From Marivirga arenosa (GTDB lineage Bacteria; Bacteroidota; Bacteroidia; Cytophagales; Cyclobacteriaceae), in NCBI RefSeq assembly GCF_030503895.2, contig NZ_CP129970.2, positions 3,209,001 through 3,273,000 of the forward strand: a DNA stretch of 64,000 nt. The letters are read 5' to 3'. Positions 54,749 to 63,440 of this stretch are shown here, in pieces (positions within the stretch are counted from its first letter, which is position 1; the number at the start of each line of letters is the position of its first letter). The position numbers were made by a program, and so were the translations under genes. Under the pieces are notes generated by a model, which searched no databases, had not been told where the DNA came from, and saw only the letters and a list, made by a program, of their open reading frames with translations.

Positions 54749-56737
54749 TTAGGTCATCATTCTTTCATCTGCCTTGAATGCGCCACGCATATGCAAAATC
54801 CACTGTGATTCATCTAATGGTGAAACGCCTCTGTAAGCCCTCACTTTATCCTCTGTTAAAGCAGTTTTCTCGTAACCATCGAGCTTAAATTTTAATCGAC
54901 CTTTACCCGAAGTTGTAGCATTGAATTTTATGGGGTAGTTCATGGCTTCAGCTAAAGGAACTCTGCCTTTTAAGATAAAATACTCTTCATCAAAAAACGG
55001 AGATTCCAATTGAGCTTGCATCTGACTGAGATCGCTGCTTACTGCCCCCAGCAATTCCTGATGAGCTTTAATTTCAAAGGCATACATGGGTTCTAAAAGA
55101 TCAGTCCCTGCATTCTCCAAGCCTCGCATGATGCCCATTGGGGTTGCTAATAAAAAGTCTCCCGGATTAGAATGAACGCTATGCTCTTCGCCCTTTATTA
55201 AAGTGATCTGGATATCCGTGACTTCATATCCATGAATTCCTTGTTTCAAAGTCCAGGGAATAGCACGCTTTACTTCATTGATATACTTTTGACTGATATC
55301 ACTAGTGCGTACATGATTGGTGAACTGTGTACCACTTCCAGAAGGGCCGGGTTCTATCTTAAAGGTCATAATAGCCCAGCAAGGTTTTGGCATCCAATAG
55401 CGTACATAACCTTCTGCAGATTTTGAAGGAGTTTCTTTATATACCACTTTAGGAGGAAGAAACTCTGCTTCTATATCCCATCTTTGCTCTAAACTATCCT
55501 TCAAAACCTCTGTTTGAATAGGGCCTAATATTTTGATGTGAAACTCTTTTTCCTCTTTAAACCATTTAAAATCCAAAATAGGATCTTCCATATTTAGAAT
55601 TTCTAATGCTTCCCCTAACTTTTGATAGTTTTTGTCTTCAACAGCTTTTACTTCAACAGCTAATACAGCATTACTGATCTTTGTAAATTCATCATCAAGT
55701 TCTTGATTCCCTAATATGTCACCTGATTGAATAATCTCTGAAGTAGTGATTAGACCAATTTCTCCAGTATGGAGTTCATTTACCTGGCTGAATCCTGTTG
55801 TTTCAGCTTTATAGATTTGATTTATTTTAATGTCCTGCTCCAGTTGTTGAGATAAGATGCTGTCCTTTGTTTTAAGTGTGCTTCCATAGGATTTGATATA
55901 GGCCAACCTTCCCATTTTATCATGGAGTTCCACTTTAAATACCTTAGCTGATGGCGTGGAGTAGTATTTTTGATCTGAAGGAATTAGCAACTCCATGTTT
56001 TTCAGCAATGCTTCAATGCCAATTCCTAATTTCGCACTTCCAAAGAGTGCAGGGTAAAGGTTTCCCTTCTTCAAATGTGGAATCGCTTGCTTTAAAATAT
56101 CTTTTGGATCATCTAGATTCTCCTCTAAATATTGCTCCAAAAATTCTTCATCATGTTCTGCTAAATTTTCTATCGACTGATTTAAAATGGGTTTCTCTGC
56201 TAAATTGACGGATTTTTCAAATGCGGTTAAACTATATTGCCCTTCGGTTATGTTGGGTGAATTTAAAGCAAATAGGGGAGCTTGTAGTTCCTTTTGGAAA
56301 TCACTAAATACTTGTTCAGGGTAAACTCCATCTCTATCAATCTTATTAAAGAAAATAATGACCGGTAGATTTCGCTCCTTTAAACTTTCCCACAAATTTA
56401 AAGTATGGGCTTGAACGCCTTCTTTGGCTGAAACTACTAAAATAACGGCATCTAAAACCGATAATGAACGATCAACCTCAGCAGCAAAATCAATATGACC
56501 AGGGGTGTCTACTAATTGAAATTGTGTGTCTTTCCAATTGAAATTTATAGAGGAGGCTTTAATAGAAATGCCTCTGCTTTTTTCTAATGCTAAGGCATCT
56601 GTGATTGCTGAGCCTTTATCAACGCTACCTGCCTGCGCTGTAGCACCTGCAGCATGTAGTAAACATTCGGTTAATGATGTTTTGCCCGCATCCACATGCG
56701 CTAAAATTCCTATGGTGAGTACATTCTTCGTAGACAT
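54749..56737 (-). CDS. TetM/TetO-type ribosomal protection GTPase (EF-G-like)
   Basis: 662 residues from ATG 56737 (a TTG lies one codon upstream). The GTPase domain is intact: AHVDAGKT (residues 13-20), the RGIS switch, DTPGH and FNKID. Domains II to V follow as in Tet(M) (639 residues). The middle and end match the family (LLEPMYAFEIKAHQELLGA), and it lacks the G' insert of EF-G. Tet(M)-type proteins push tetracycline off the ribosome. In the domain IV loop that touches the drug site, Tet(M) has YSPVSTP, while HSVHSNP is found here, so the Pro and Tyr contacts are changed. Resistance is therefore possible but not assured. The monooxygenase lies 67 bases upstream on the same strand. Confidence 0.88.
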   Translation of the reverse strand: MSTKNVLTIGILAHVDAGKTSLTECLLHAAGATAQAGSVDKGSAITDALALEKSRGISIKASSINFNWKDTQFQLVDTPGHIDFAAEVDRSLSVLDAVILVVSAKEGVQAHTLNLWESLKERNLPVIIFFNKIDRDGVYPEQVFSDFQKELQAPLFALNSPNITEGQYSLTAFEKSVNLAEKPILNQSIENLAEHDEEFLEQYLEENLDDPKDILKQAIPHLKKGNLYPALFGSAKLGIGIEALLKNMELLIPSDQKYYSTPSAKVFKVELHDKMGRLAYIKSYGSTLKTKDSILSQQLEQDIKINQIYKAETTGFSQVNELHTGEIGLITTSEIIQSGDILGNQELDDEFTKISNAVLAVEVKAVEDKNYQKLGEALEILNMEDPILDFKWFKEEKEFHIKILGPIQTEVLKDSLEQRWDIEAEFLPPKVVYKETPSKSAEGYVRYWMPKPCWAIMTFKIEPGPSGSGTQFTNHVRTSDISQKYINEVKRAIPWTLKQGIHGYEVTDIQITLIKGEEHSVHSNPGDFLLATPMGIMRGLENAGTDLLEPMYAFEIKAHQELLGAVSSDLSQMQAQLESPFFDEEYFILKGRVPLAEAMNYPIKFNATTSGKGRLKFKLDGYEKTALTEDKVRAYRGVSPLDESQWILHMRGAFKADERMMT

Positions 56738-56804
56738 CAAGCTGCAAACTTATCATTTTGATAAGAATTTAGGCTTTGTATTGAAAGAAATTTACTTGGA
56801 AGTT

Positions 56805-57929
56805 TTATAATCCATCTACCTCGTAAAGCTTATTCATTTGCTTACTAATTACCTTTTCTGGAGTTATTTTCATCATGGTTTTCATGATCAGCTGACCAAA
56901 AGGGTTATGAGCCATTTTCCCAAAATTCCAAGAGTTATTAACTACATATTCAACTTTCTTTCTTCTTTTTAATTCAAACTGTTTGAACGCATCTGCAGGC
57001 TTTTCAGAAGATTTTAATAGATTACTGATGTAGTAGGCATCTTCTATACCTTGGCAAGCTCCTTGTCCCATATTAGGCGTTGTAGCATGAGCTGCGTCTC
57101 CGATTAGGCAACTGTGAGTATTGTACCAATTGGGTAATCTTTTTAAATCATATAATTCTGTCTCGTGAAAAGTTTCAGAGGAGGCAATGATTTGAGAAAC
57201 GATAGGGTCAAATTCTTTAAATTGATCGATAAGTGAATTCTGATCTAAATTTGATGGACAATTATTTTTATTAAGAACCGTAAAATAATAGACTTTTTCA
57301 TCCGATAATTGTGAAAAACCAAAACGTTTTTTATGTCCCCAAACTTCTTTTCCTTCTGCCTGTAAATGTTCTGGAAGCTCAATAGTAGCGATCCCTCTAC
57401 AACATATTTGATTCGTATTTCTGTATTGGGAAGGCAAGCCCATAGTAGCGCGAACCTTTGAGTGAATTCCATCTGCCCCCAACACAATATCAGAGCTTAT
57501 TGATTCATCCTTAAATTGTATTTCAATTTTCTTGTTTACTAACTCATGATTAATATAAGATTTACCTAACTCAATATGGCTCGTTTCCTTTAATTTATCG
57601 AATAATATGGATTGTAATTTGGCACGATGAATAGCAATAGTCTGGTTTCCGTCTGAATCTGATACTACAGCCTTATTAATTTTCTTTATAGGTGTTAAAT
57701 CAGGATAAGTAATTTCCATTTTATTTAATGTACATCCTGCCTGCTTTATTTCCTTTTCAAGACCTAACCATTGAAGCACTTTCATAGCATTGGGTTGTAG
57801 CCATATTCCTGCACCAATTTCATTTAGTGATTCTGCTTGCTCATATACTTTAGCAGGTATTCCTAACTTACTTAGAGCAAGGGCTGTAGTTAAACCAGTT
57901 ATACCGCCTCCAATGATAGATATTTCCAT
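56805..57929 (-). CDS. FAD-dependent aromatic-type monooxygenase (PHBH fold)
   Basis: 374 residues, a group A flavoprotein monooxygenase. All three fingerprints are present: the N-terminal GxGxxG (SIIGGGITGL), the DG motif in GADGIHSKVRA (about residue 155) and the GD motif in CLIGDAAHATTP followed by NMGQGACQGIEDA. It resembles 3-hydroxybenzoate 6-hydroxylase, urate hydroxylase and zeaxanthin-epoxidase-like enzymes, and more distantly TetX. The substrate is unknown. Its start is 54 bases from the divergent TetR regulator with a repeat-type operator between them, so its expression is very likely inducible by that regulator's ligand. Confidence 0.92.
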   Translation of the reverse strand: MEISIIGGGITGLTTALALSKLGIPAKVYEQAESLNEIGAGIWLQPNAMKVLQWLGLEKEIKQAGCTLNKMEITYPDLTPIKKINKAVVSDSDGNQTIAIHRAKLQSILFDKLKETSHIELGKSYINHELVNKKIEIQFKDESISSDIVLGADGIHSKVRATMGLPSQYRNTNQICCRGIATIELPEHLQAEGKEVWGHKKRFGFSQLSDEKVYYFTVLNKNNCPSNLDQNSLIDQFKEFDPIVSQIIASSETFHETELYDLKRLPNWYNTHSCLIGDAAHATTPNMGQGACQGIEDAYYISNLLKSSEKPADAFKQFELKRRKKVEYVVNNSWNFGKMAHNPFGQLIMKTMMKITPEKVISKQMNKLYEVDGL

Positions 57930-57942
57930 TATTTCATTAATT

Positions 57943-57978
57943 TTAGGTCAAATATACTAGATTAGGTCAAGTATACTA
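57943..57978. promoter_or_regulatory. Direct-repeat operator between monooxygenase and TetR genes
   Basis: Two 17-bp copies of TTAGGTCAARTATACTA, at 57943-57959 and 57962-57978, differ at one base (A or G) and have a period of 19. They fill most of the 54-base divergent gap. Each copy contains the near-palindrome AGTATACT/AATATACT. The arrangement fits binding of the adjacent TetR protein to both sites and control of both directions. Confidence 0.7.
57949..57956 (-). promoter_or_regulatory. -7 promoter element of the monooxygenase gene, inside the operator
   Basis: On the minus strand TATATTTG matches TAnnTTTG exactly, about 20 bases before the ATG at 57929. It overlaps the first operator repeat, so a bound repressor would block it. 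No strong -33 box is seen at the usual spacing. Confidence 0.5.
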
Positions 57979-57983
57979 ATTAT

Positions 57984-58595
57984 ATGAAAACAAAGAATAA
58001 AATTTTGTTAACCGCTTTATCTTTATTTAATAAAAGAGGAGTAAAGGATGTCACGCTCAGACAGATTGCGCTAGAAATAGGAATTAGTCAAGGGAATCTT
58101 AACTATCATTATAAAACGAAAGCCGATTTGATTGCGGAATTATATTATCAGCTTGTTGATGAAATGAATGCAGAAATGGAAAAAATCGTGCAGGATCAGG
58201 CCATACTTCCTTTTCTATATAAAAGCTCGCTTATATCCATGCAAACCTTATATAATTACCGGTTTATACTTCAGGACCTATACAAAGTACTAGAGACCAA
58301 TGACAAGCTTAAAAGACATTATGTTAAACTGCAGGATTTAAGAAAACAGCAATATCTGGCACTTTTTGATCAGATGATCCAACATAAACTGATAAGAGAA
58401 AAGGCTTTTGAAGGAGAATATGAAAGGCTGTATGAAAGAATGAATATTTTGGGCGATAATTGGATTAACGCTGCTTTTCTGTTTAATATACCAGAAGATG
58501 CATTAGTTTCATATTATCACCAATTACTATTTGAAGTCATTTTCCCATATTTAACGGAAGAAGGTAGAAAGCAATATTTTAAATTAATACCTTAA
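57984..58595 (+). CDS. TetR/AcrR-family transcriptional regulator
   Basis: 203 residues. The helix-turn-helix is at about residues 20-50 (DVTLRQIALEIGISQGNLNYHY, first part shown), followed by KTKADLIAELYYQL. The ligand-binding part is helical with many aromatics and resembles Bacteroidota TetR proteins that end in a YF..EE region. It is divergent from the monooxygenase across a gap holding two direct repeats that are its likely operators, so it probably regulates itself, the monooxygenase and perhaps the TetM-type gene behind it. Confidence 0.9.
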   Translation: MKTKNKILLTALSLFNKRGVKDVTLRQIALEIGISQGNLNYHYKTKADLIAELYYQLVDEMNAEMEKIVQDQAILPFLYKSSLISMQTLYNYRFILQDLYKVLETNDKLKRHYVKLQDLRKQQYLALFDQMIQHKLIREKAFEGEYERLYERMNILGDNWINAAFLFNIPEDALVSYYHQLLFEVIFPYLTEEGRKQYFKLIP

Positions 58596-58961
58596 AAATA
58601 TAATTTGTTCTCTGTAAATTTTTAATTCCTAAAATCATTACTTTCTCTTCAATGCAAAAGAAAGAGCTTTAGGATTGTGAAATTTAACATTTCTACTCAT
58701 TGCTTATTGGGTTGTTAAAGAATTAAGTGTAGCAGACGCTTTATTAAGTGTAATTAGAATTGAATTTGCAGCAATTAGCACCATTAAAGCCCTATTACAA
58801 CGGGCAAAGCTTGGTGGGATGAAAGCGGGACGAACATTTTAATGAGCGCTTAAGTCAGTTAGGAAGGAGTGGGGATACTAAAGGAAGGATAATTAAATAA
58901 GAAAGAACAAGTTCTAGCTTGTGCTTTTTCATTTTTTAAAGTAAGGAACTCAAACCAACTA
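58596..58961. other. 366-base stretch without an intact gene; possible coding remnant
   Basis: No complete frame was found. Between 58745 and 58895 the base composition is richer in G than the neighbouring gaps, and one plus-strand frame reads LAPLKPYYNGQSLVG, stop, KRDEHFNERLSQLGRSGD, which looks protein-like across one TGA. It may be a decayed gene end or a dispersed repeat. I cannot name its source. Confidence 0.35.
58902..58930 (+). terminator. Possible weak terminator hairpin
   Basis: AAAGAACAAG (58902-58911) pairs with CTTGTGCTTT (58918-58927) with one A/G mismatch, followed by a T-rich run. It lies between the regulator and the minus-strand hypothetical gene and could serve either side. 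Confidence 0.45.
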
Positions 58962-59543
58962 CTACCACCTAATTAAAAAAGTATCACTATTTGCCCCTTC
59001 TTTCCTCATTTCTTTTGTGGTATCTAAATCTACTGAAACTCTTGAACCCATAGGCTTAAATTTATTAGCTACCTGTGTAATTATGCCTTCATCAAACTTA
59101 GTAGGGTAAGGATTATCACATACCATTTCAGCTTCTTTATTTTTGCTATCAAATTTTGTAACCTTGTAATACCCTATTCCAGGAGTCATTTTACCTGTTT
59201 CAGGATCAAACATTATTTTACCATTTACTCTATGATTCATATGGTAAGCAACATCAATTGATCTTAAACCTTCTTCTAAATCTTTAATGGGAGGGAATTG
59301 TGCATTGTTAATTATGGCCTTTCCTATTAAAAATAGATTCATATCGCCAAGATTCTCGGCAATATCTTTAAATGCATTTAACCAGTTTTGTTGATTGAAC
59401 CATTCATTTTGATCAGGATTTACTCCATTTTTTATTAGAATTCCTAATCTTGTTTCTTTGCCTTTTTCCATTGAATTAACAATGGATAAAACAGTCTGCT
59501 TGTTTACTTCAACATCTTTGTTGAATGCGATAAATTGTGCCAT
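58962..59543 (-). CDS. Hypothetical protein, 193 residues
   Basis: No signal peptide or membrane helix. The C-terminal third (CDNPYPTKFDEGIITQVANKF, first part shown, then a final DTFLIRW) recalls the ending of 4-vinyl-reductase-like (V4R) and related small-ligand domains, which often finish with C-P-FD-G-I and a short strand ending in W. The resemblance is slight and the zinc-type Cys residues are missing except one. The N-terminal part (QTVLSIVNSMEKGKETRLG) is helical. Stands alone with long empty flanks, so it is likely a single-gene unit. Function not assigned. Confidence 0.75.
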   Translation of the reverse strand: MAQFIAFNKDVEVNKQTVLSIVNSMEKGKETRLGILIKNGVNPDQNEWFNQQNWLNAFKDIAENLGDMNLFLIGKAIINNAQFPPIKDLEEGLRSIDVAYHMNHRVNGKIMFDPETGKMTPGIGYYKVTKFDSKNKEAEMVCDNPYPTKFDEGIITQVANKFKPMGSRVSVDLDTTKEMRKEGANSDTFLIRW

Positions 59544-59842
59544 GTTTCTAAATTTTGAGTGGTTAAAAAATTAGTTCATAAAAATAAATTTTAGTTTTTA
59601 GTTTAGATTTTTAGTTTTTTTATGACACTCAAGTAAATGCTTATTGGGAAGGCCTATTATGACTTATGTTACATTTGATTCTAAAAAAAGTTGAATTAAC
59701 ATATAGAGTAAGTTCAAAAATAAGAGAGTTTAAATGTTCAATTGGTGTCTTTGTCGTATAAAAGATTCATATAATCGAAAAAGAGTTTAATTCACTATTT
59801 CATGACTAAATTCCTATTGTTTAAAAGTATGATTTTAAATTT

Positions 59843-60139
59843 CTACTCTCCTTCATAAAGCTTTAATCGATTTTGAAGTGCTTTTATTTGTTGATGAAGT
59901 GCTTCTTGCTTTTCCAATAAATGAAAAACCACATCAATCCCTTCAAGATTTAACTCTAACTCATGATATAATCTCATTATTTTTTCGAATTTATTGAGCT
60001 GATCATGGTGTATAAATGGTTTCTCTTCTATTAATTCAATAGTAATTAGCCCCATTTTATTTAATTCATCTACAAAACTAATTTCAATATTGTATTGAGA
60101 GCATAGCGTATAAGTGGATATTAATTCTTGCGTTTTCAT
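59843..60139 (-). CDS. cbpM: CbpM-like chaperone modulator
   Basis: 98 residues, MerR-like helical start followed by a coiled-coil tail (about 65-98, LEKQEALHQQIKALQNRL). It is directly downstream of the J-domain gene and its ATG shares one base with that gene's TGA stop. In other bacteria CbpM in this position binds and inhibits the CbpA J-domain and tunes its co-chaperone and DNA-binding activity. The sequence is diverged, so the call leans on size, fold pattern and position. Confidence 0.8.
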   Translation of the reverse strand: MKTQELISTYTLCSQYNIEISFVDELNKMGLITIELIEEKPFIHHDQLNKFEKIMRLYHELELNLEGIDVVFHLLEKQEALHQQIKALQNRLKLYEGE

Positions 60140-61035
60140 CAGCTTCTTAAGTTTTGAAGTTCTTTAAACAAGGCTTTTTCTTTATCAGACAGTTGGGTAG
60201 GGATGCTGATATGATAAGTGATGATCATATCTCCAAATTGTCCTTCTTTTTTGTAAACAGGAAAGCCTTTTCCTTTCAGTTTTGCCTTGGATCCATTTTC
60301 TGTGCCGGCTTTGATTTTCAGTTTCACCTGTCCATCAAAAGTATCTACCAGAAGTTCTCCTCCCAGAATAGCAGTGTATAAATCTAGCTTCACATCCTGA
60401 TATAAATTGTCACCCACCCTTTTGAATTTCGGATGTGGGGCAATATTAAATTGAATGTATAAATCACCATTAGGACCGCCATTATAGCCCTGGCCTCCTT
60501 TGCCCTTAATTTTGATTTTCTGTCCGTCTTCCACTCCGGCCGGAATAGTGAGTCTGATCTTTTGACCGTTAACTGTTAAAACTTGCTTTTGAGTGCTATA
60601 AACATCGGTTAAGTTAAGATTGAGTTCAGCATGATAATCCTGGCCTTTGAATTTTGCAGAACGCCCAGCTTGACCGAATGAAGCCCCACCGCCAAACATG
60701 GATTCAAAGAAGTCAGAGAAATCGCCTTCGTTAAAACCAGATGCACCACCCGTACTATAAGCCTGCTGTTGTTGCCTTTGTTGCTGACGTGCTTTTTCAT
60801 ATTCCTCACCATGCTTCCAGTTCTCACCGTATTGATCGTACTTTTTACGTTTCTCAGGATCGCTCAATACTTCATTCGCTTCATTGATGGCTTTGAATTT
60901 TTGCTCTGCTTCTTTATTGTCAGGATTGACATCCGGATGGTATTTTCGGGCCAGCTTGCGATAGGCAGCTTTAATCTCCTTTTCCGTAGCAGATTTGCTA
61001 AGCCCTAGGGTTTTATAATAATCAATAAATGCCAT
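60139..61035 (-). CDS. cbpA: CbpA-type DnaJ co-chaperone (J-domain, no zinc finger)
   Basis: 298 residues. The J-domain (about 1-70) carries the HPD tripeptide at His33-Pro34-Asp35 that stimulates DnaK. A Gly/Gln-rich linker follows (about 80-125, with a [10 protein letters not shown] run), then the two C-terminal client-binding beta domains (about 130-290: [38 protein letters not shown]). The four CxxCxGxG zinc repeats of true DnaJ are absent, which makes it a class B protein of the CbpA type. The cbpM-like gene overlaps its stop by one base. Confidence 0.93.
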   Translation of the reverse strand: MAFIDYYKTLGLSKSATEKEIKAAYRKLARKYHPDVNPDNKEAEQKFKAINEANEVLSDPEKRKKYDQYGENWKHGEEYEKARQQQRQQQQAYSTGGASGFNEGDFSDFFESMFGGGASFGQAGRSAKFKGQDYHAELNLNLTDVYSTQKQVLTVNGQKIRLTIPAGVEDGQKIKIKGKGGQGYNGGPNGDLYIQFNIAPHPKFKRVGDNLYQDVKLDLYTAILGGELLVDTFDGQVKLKIKAGTENGSKAKLKGKGFPVYKKEGQFGDMIITYHISIPTQLSDKEKALFKELQNLRS

Positions 61036-61250
61036 TTTAATAGGGTTAATGACCTATTAAATTTAACGTATTTAGGGTAGGAGAGTTAAGGGTTTTGAGT
61101 GGGAATTTAGAGATGAAAATGAGAAGTTAGATTGATGATGATGATTGAAAAACGGGGTAAGGTAAAATTAGCATTAAGGATGTGGTAATGACACATGCTA
61201 CACTCGCACGCCAACGGGTGAGTTTAGGAGTTGTTGGAATGGTATAATCA
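61036..61250. other. Intergenic gap with no clear feature
   Basis: 215 bases upstream of cbpA and downstream of the unknown cassette. A higher-GC patch around 61190-61230 contains a 19-codon frame from the ATG at 61188, too short to support as a gene. No terminator or exact promoter box was found. Confidence 0.4.
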
Positions 61251-62033
61251 TTAATTAAATAACCATTCTAAGGAAACATTGTAATAAGTACTTTTTATGA
61301 AAGTGTAAAAAACTTGAAATATTATAATAGAGATAAATACAAGTTCCCACTGTCTAAATACTACAGTTTTATTTTTAATTTTAAAGATTATAAATCTTAC
61401 TATAATTATTAAAGCCAATAATATACCTAATATATATATAGAATTCATATTGCTTGAAGTATCTATTTCGCTTATTTTTTTGGAAGCAAATCCTTTTGGT
61501 ACTCCTTTAACTCTTCCTTTTAACTCCCATTTTTCTTGTTTTATATCAGTATAAATTATATTAAATACTGCACCATCTTTATATTCTAAAGCTTCATCAT
61601 TTAAGAGGTTAAATGTTGCGCTATTTAATGAATCTTCAAGATTTATTCTTGAAGAAAATTTTATTCCTATTCGACTTTGATCTTCTTGCTCAATGCTTAG
61701 TATTTTAACTTTGCCTTTATTTTTCAGAGTGATTGGAGAGGATTCTATCAGGTCATGAGTGTCTATATACTTTCTACCGTTATTCCAAATAACTAATTTT
61801 ATGCCTTTAACATTATCTATTTTCCTTTCCTTCCATAGTATTTCTAAATCTTTTGCCTGATCTGTTGAGTTAGCAATTAATATTGGAGAAGATATAGAAT
61901 AATAAGGTTCTTTTGATGATATACTTTTTAAGTAAAAGATATATGAAATAATTCCTCCATAAATAAGAACTGCAATAGGGTGTAATGTAATTTTTCTAAT
62001 TCTATTTAGTGTGTTTTTGTCAAAATTTATCAT
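61251..62033 (-). CDS. Membrane protein of unknown function, second gene of a two-gene cassette
   Basis: 260 residues. One membrane helix near the N-terminus (about 16-33, LHPIAVLIYGGIISYIFYL), an extracytoplasmic or cytoplasmic strand-rich domain (about 35-185, with VIWNNGRKYIDTHDL and SIEQEDQSRIGIKFSS), then two further helices (about 195-215 and 228-248). No enzyme motif is seen. Its start overlaps the stop of the upstream gene by four bases (ATGA), so the two proteins are made together. Pairing of a soluble protein with a membrane protein of this build suggests a membrane-linked response unit, but no function is known to me. Confidence 0.8.
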   Translation of the reverse strand: MINFDKNTLNRIRKITLHPIAVLIYGGIISYIFYLKSISSKEPYYSISSPILIANSTDQAKDLEILWKERKIDNVKGIKLVIWNNGRKYIDTHDLIESSPITLKNKGKVKILSIEQEDQSRIGIKFSSRINLEDSLNSATFNLLNDEALEYKDGAVFNIIYTDIKQEKWELKGRVKGVPKGFASKKISEIDTSSNMNSIYILGILLALIIIVRFIIFKIKNKTVVFRQWELVFISIIIFQVFYTFIKSTYYNVSLEWLFN

Positions 62034-62857
62034 GAGTTTGTTTCATTAGCTTTTCTTACACCAGTTATTTCATATCTTCTAACATTACCTGTATTATCAT
62101 TTGTTACCTTTGCATCTATTAATATTTTACCCGTCCATGACTCACCTGCATTGTGCATTGACCATGTTAGGTTGTTACTTTCTTTGTAGCTTAAATCTTT
62201 TGAATTATTAAAAGGAATAGTTTTTTTAAGTTCATCATCATAGAATTTCCCATAGCCTGTAATAATATTATATTTGGTTACATTTCCTTTTATGTTTTCT
62301 TTTTCACCAGAATCAACAATTGTAGATACGTGATCTAGTGTATCTTTATCAAATGTCATAATAGTACCCATTCTAGGTCGTTTAACTTCTATTTTCATTT
62401 CACTGGAGTTAAGAATTGGTCTTTGGAATTGTGCTAATGGTTTTTCCAATGCATCTGCCATTTCCGATGGGAAAAGTTCATTTTCTTTAATGATTTTCTT
62501 TGGAATTCTCTCTATTGGTTGTGGATCCTTTCCTGAGGTACCATACCAACTAAATCGTAGCATATCCCAGAATGCTGCACCAATAACACTGGAACCTATT
62601 AACTGTACTGCAGGATCATCAAAAAAGACTGATACAAGTTCAATAAAAGAACCTTTTCTTGGAGGATGTAGATAAAATTTTGTATGTGGAATTGAGCTGG
62701 TTCTACTTCTTATTTCTCCGTTTTTTAATAGTGCATTAGTTGAAATTGCTAAGGCCTTTGCAAGTCCGTGAATAGATGCTCCAGCATCGTATAAATTTAA
62801 TTTGTGATTATCTGCATCACCTCCAGTATATCTAATATTTAATTTTACTTCATGCAT
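62030..62857 (-). CDS. Soluble protein of unknown function, first gene of a two-gene cassette
   Basis: 275 residues. The start is conserved-looking: KLNIRYTGGDADNHKLNLYD, then ASIHGLAKALAISTNALL, then a YLHPPRKGSF segment before a weakly hydrophobic stretch (VQLIGSSVIGAAFWDML, about residues 90-106). The C-terminal part is strand-rich (TKYNIITGYGKFYDDE, WTGKILIDAKV). From memory it resembles an unnamed DUF family (of the DUF7946 kind) found in scattered bacterial accessory regions; this is not verified. It is translationally coupled to the membrane protein behind it and lies near a toxin/antitoxin pair. Confidence 0.8.
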   Translation of the reverse strand: MHEVKLNIRYTGGDADNHKLNLYDAGASIHGLAKALAISTNALLKNGEIRSRTSSIPHTKFYLHPPRKGSFIELVSVFFDDPAVQLIGSSVIGAAFWDMLRFSWYGTSGKDPQPIERIPKKIIKENELFPSEMADALEKPLAQFQRPILNSSEMKIEVKRPRMGTIMTFDKDTLDHVSTIVDSGEKENIKGNVTKYNIITGYGKFYDDELKKTIPFNNSKDLSYKESNNLTWSMHNAGESWTGKILIDAKVTNDNTGNVRRYEITGVRKANETNS

Positions 62858-63134
62858 TTTGTTAGCTTTTATTTAGATTTGGGATTAATTCATTTCAATT
62901 ATGTTAATAAATCAAAACCTCAAAATACTAACGGTGGGTACTTTGAAGGTTTTGGTTGTTGATGAAATGTAAATATAGAAGAACCGTTCTAAAATTCAGC
63001 ATAATAATAGTACTATTCATCGAAAATATTTAATTATGAATTAAGAATGAGGAATTAAAAATTGGGAAATTGGTGTGGAGGTGTTGTTTGATTTTGCAAG
63101 GGGTGGGAGCTTAGCAATAGTTAAAACTTGTGTC
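62858..63134. other. Intergenic gap with no clear feature
   Basis: 277 bases between the unknown cassette and the toxin gene. AT-rich, no frame of note, no convincing terminator and no exact TAnnTTTG box on the minus strand, although the cassette's promoter should lie here. Confidence 0.4.
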
Positions 63135-63440
63135 TCAAAGATATTCGTTCTTTTCAGAATCCTGACGACTGTCCCAAAAATTTAAAATCACTAATTCCTT
63201 TGCACAGATCTCATAAATAATTTGAAAATTTTTCATGAATGTTTTCGAGTGAACATTTTTGTCAGGGTAATTCGTTTTTTTACCAATATTAGGATTGAAG
63301 ACTATAAGCTTCAGTATGCTTTTGAGATGTTTGCGAATTTTTCTGCTGTAAGTCTTAGATTTATTTCTTTTGTTCCAATATTGAATAATGTCCTCTAATT
63401 GTTTTTTGGAAGTGTTTGCCCAAATTATTCTTCTAGCCAT
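63135..63440 (-). CDS. RelE/ParE-family toxin
   Basis: 101 residues, basic, with the RelE/ParE outline: an N-terminal strand (RIIWANTSKKQL), two helices (DIIQYWNKRN, KIRKHLKSILKLI), GKKTNYPDKN, and the C-terminal strand pair ending VILNFWDSRQD, the family's usual LxFWDxRQ block. It may cut mRNA at the ribosome or poison gyrase; sequence does not settle which. It overlaps the antitoxin gene by 16 bases, antitoxin first, the standard order. Confidence 0.9.
   Translation of the reverse strand: MARRIIWANTSKKQLEDIIQYWNKRNKSKTYSRKIRKHLKSILKLIVFNPNIGKKTNYPDKNVHSKTFMKNFQIIYEICAKELVILNFWDSRQDSEKNEYL

Noticed and set aside
56745-56752. TAAGTTTG on the minus strand as promoter of the TetM-type gene
   Set aside because: It lies only about 8 bases before the start codon and has no -33 partner; a transcript from there would be leaderless.
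61188-61247. 19-codon frame in the gap before cbpA
   Set aside because: Too short, no upstream signal and no recognisable product.
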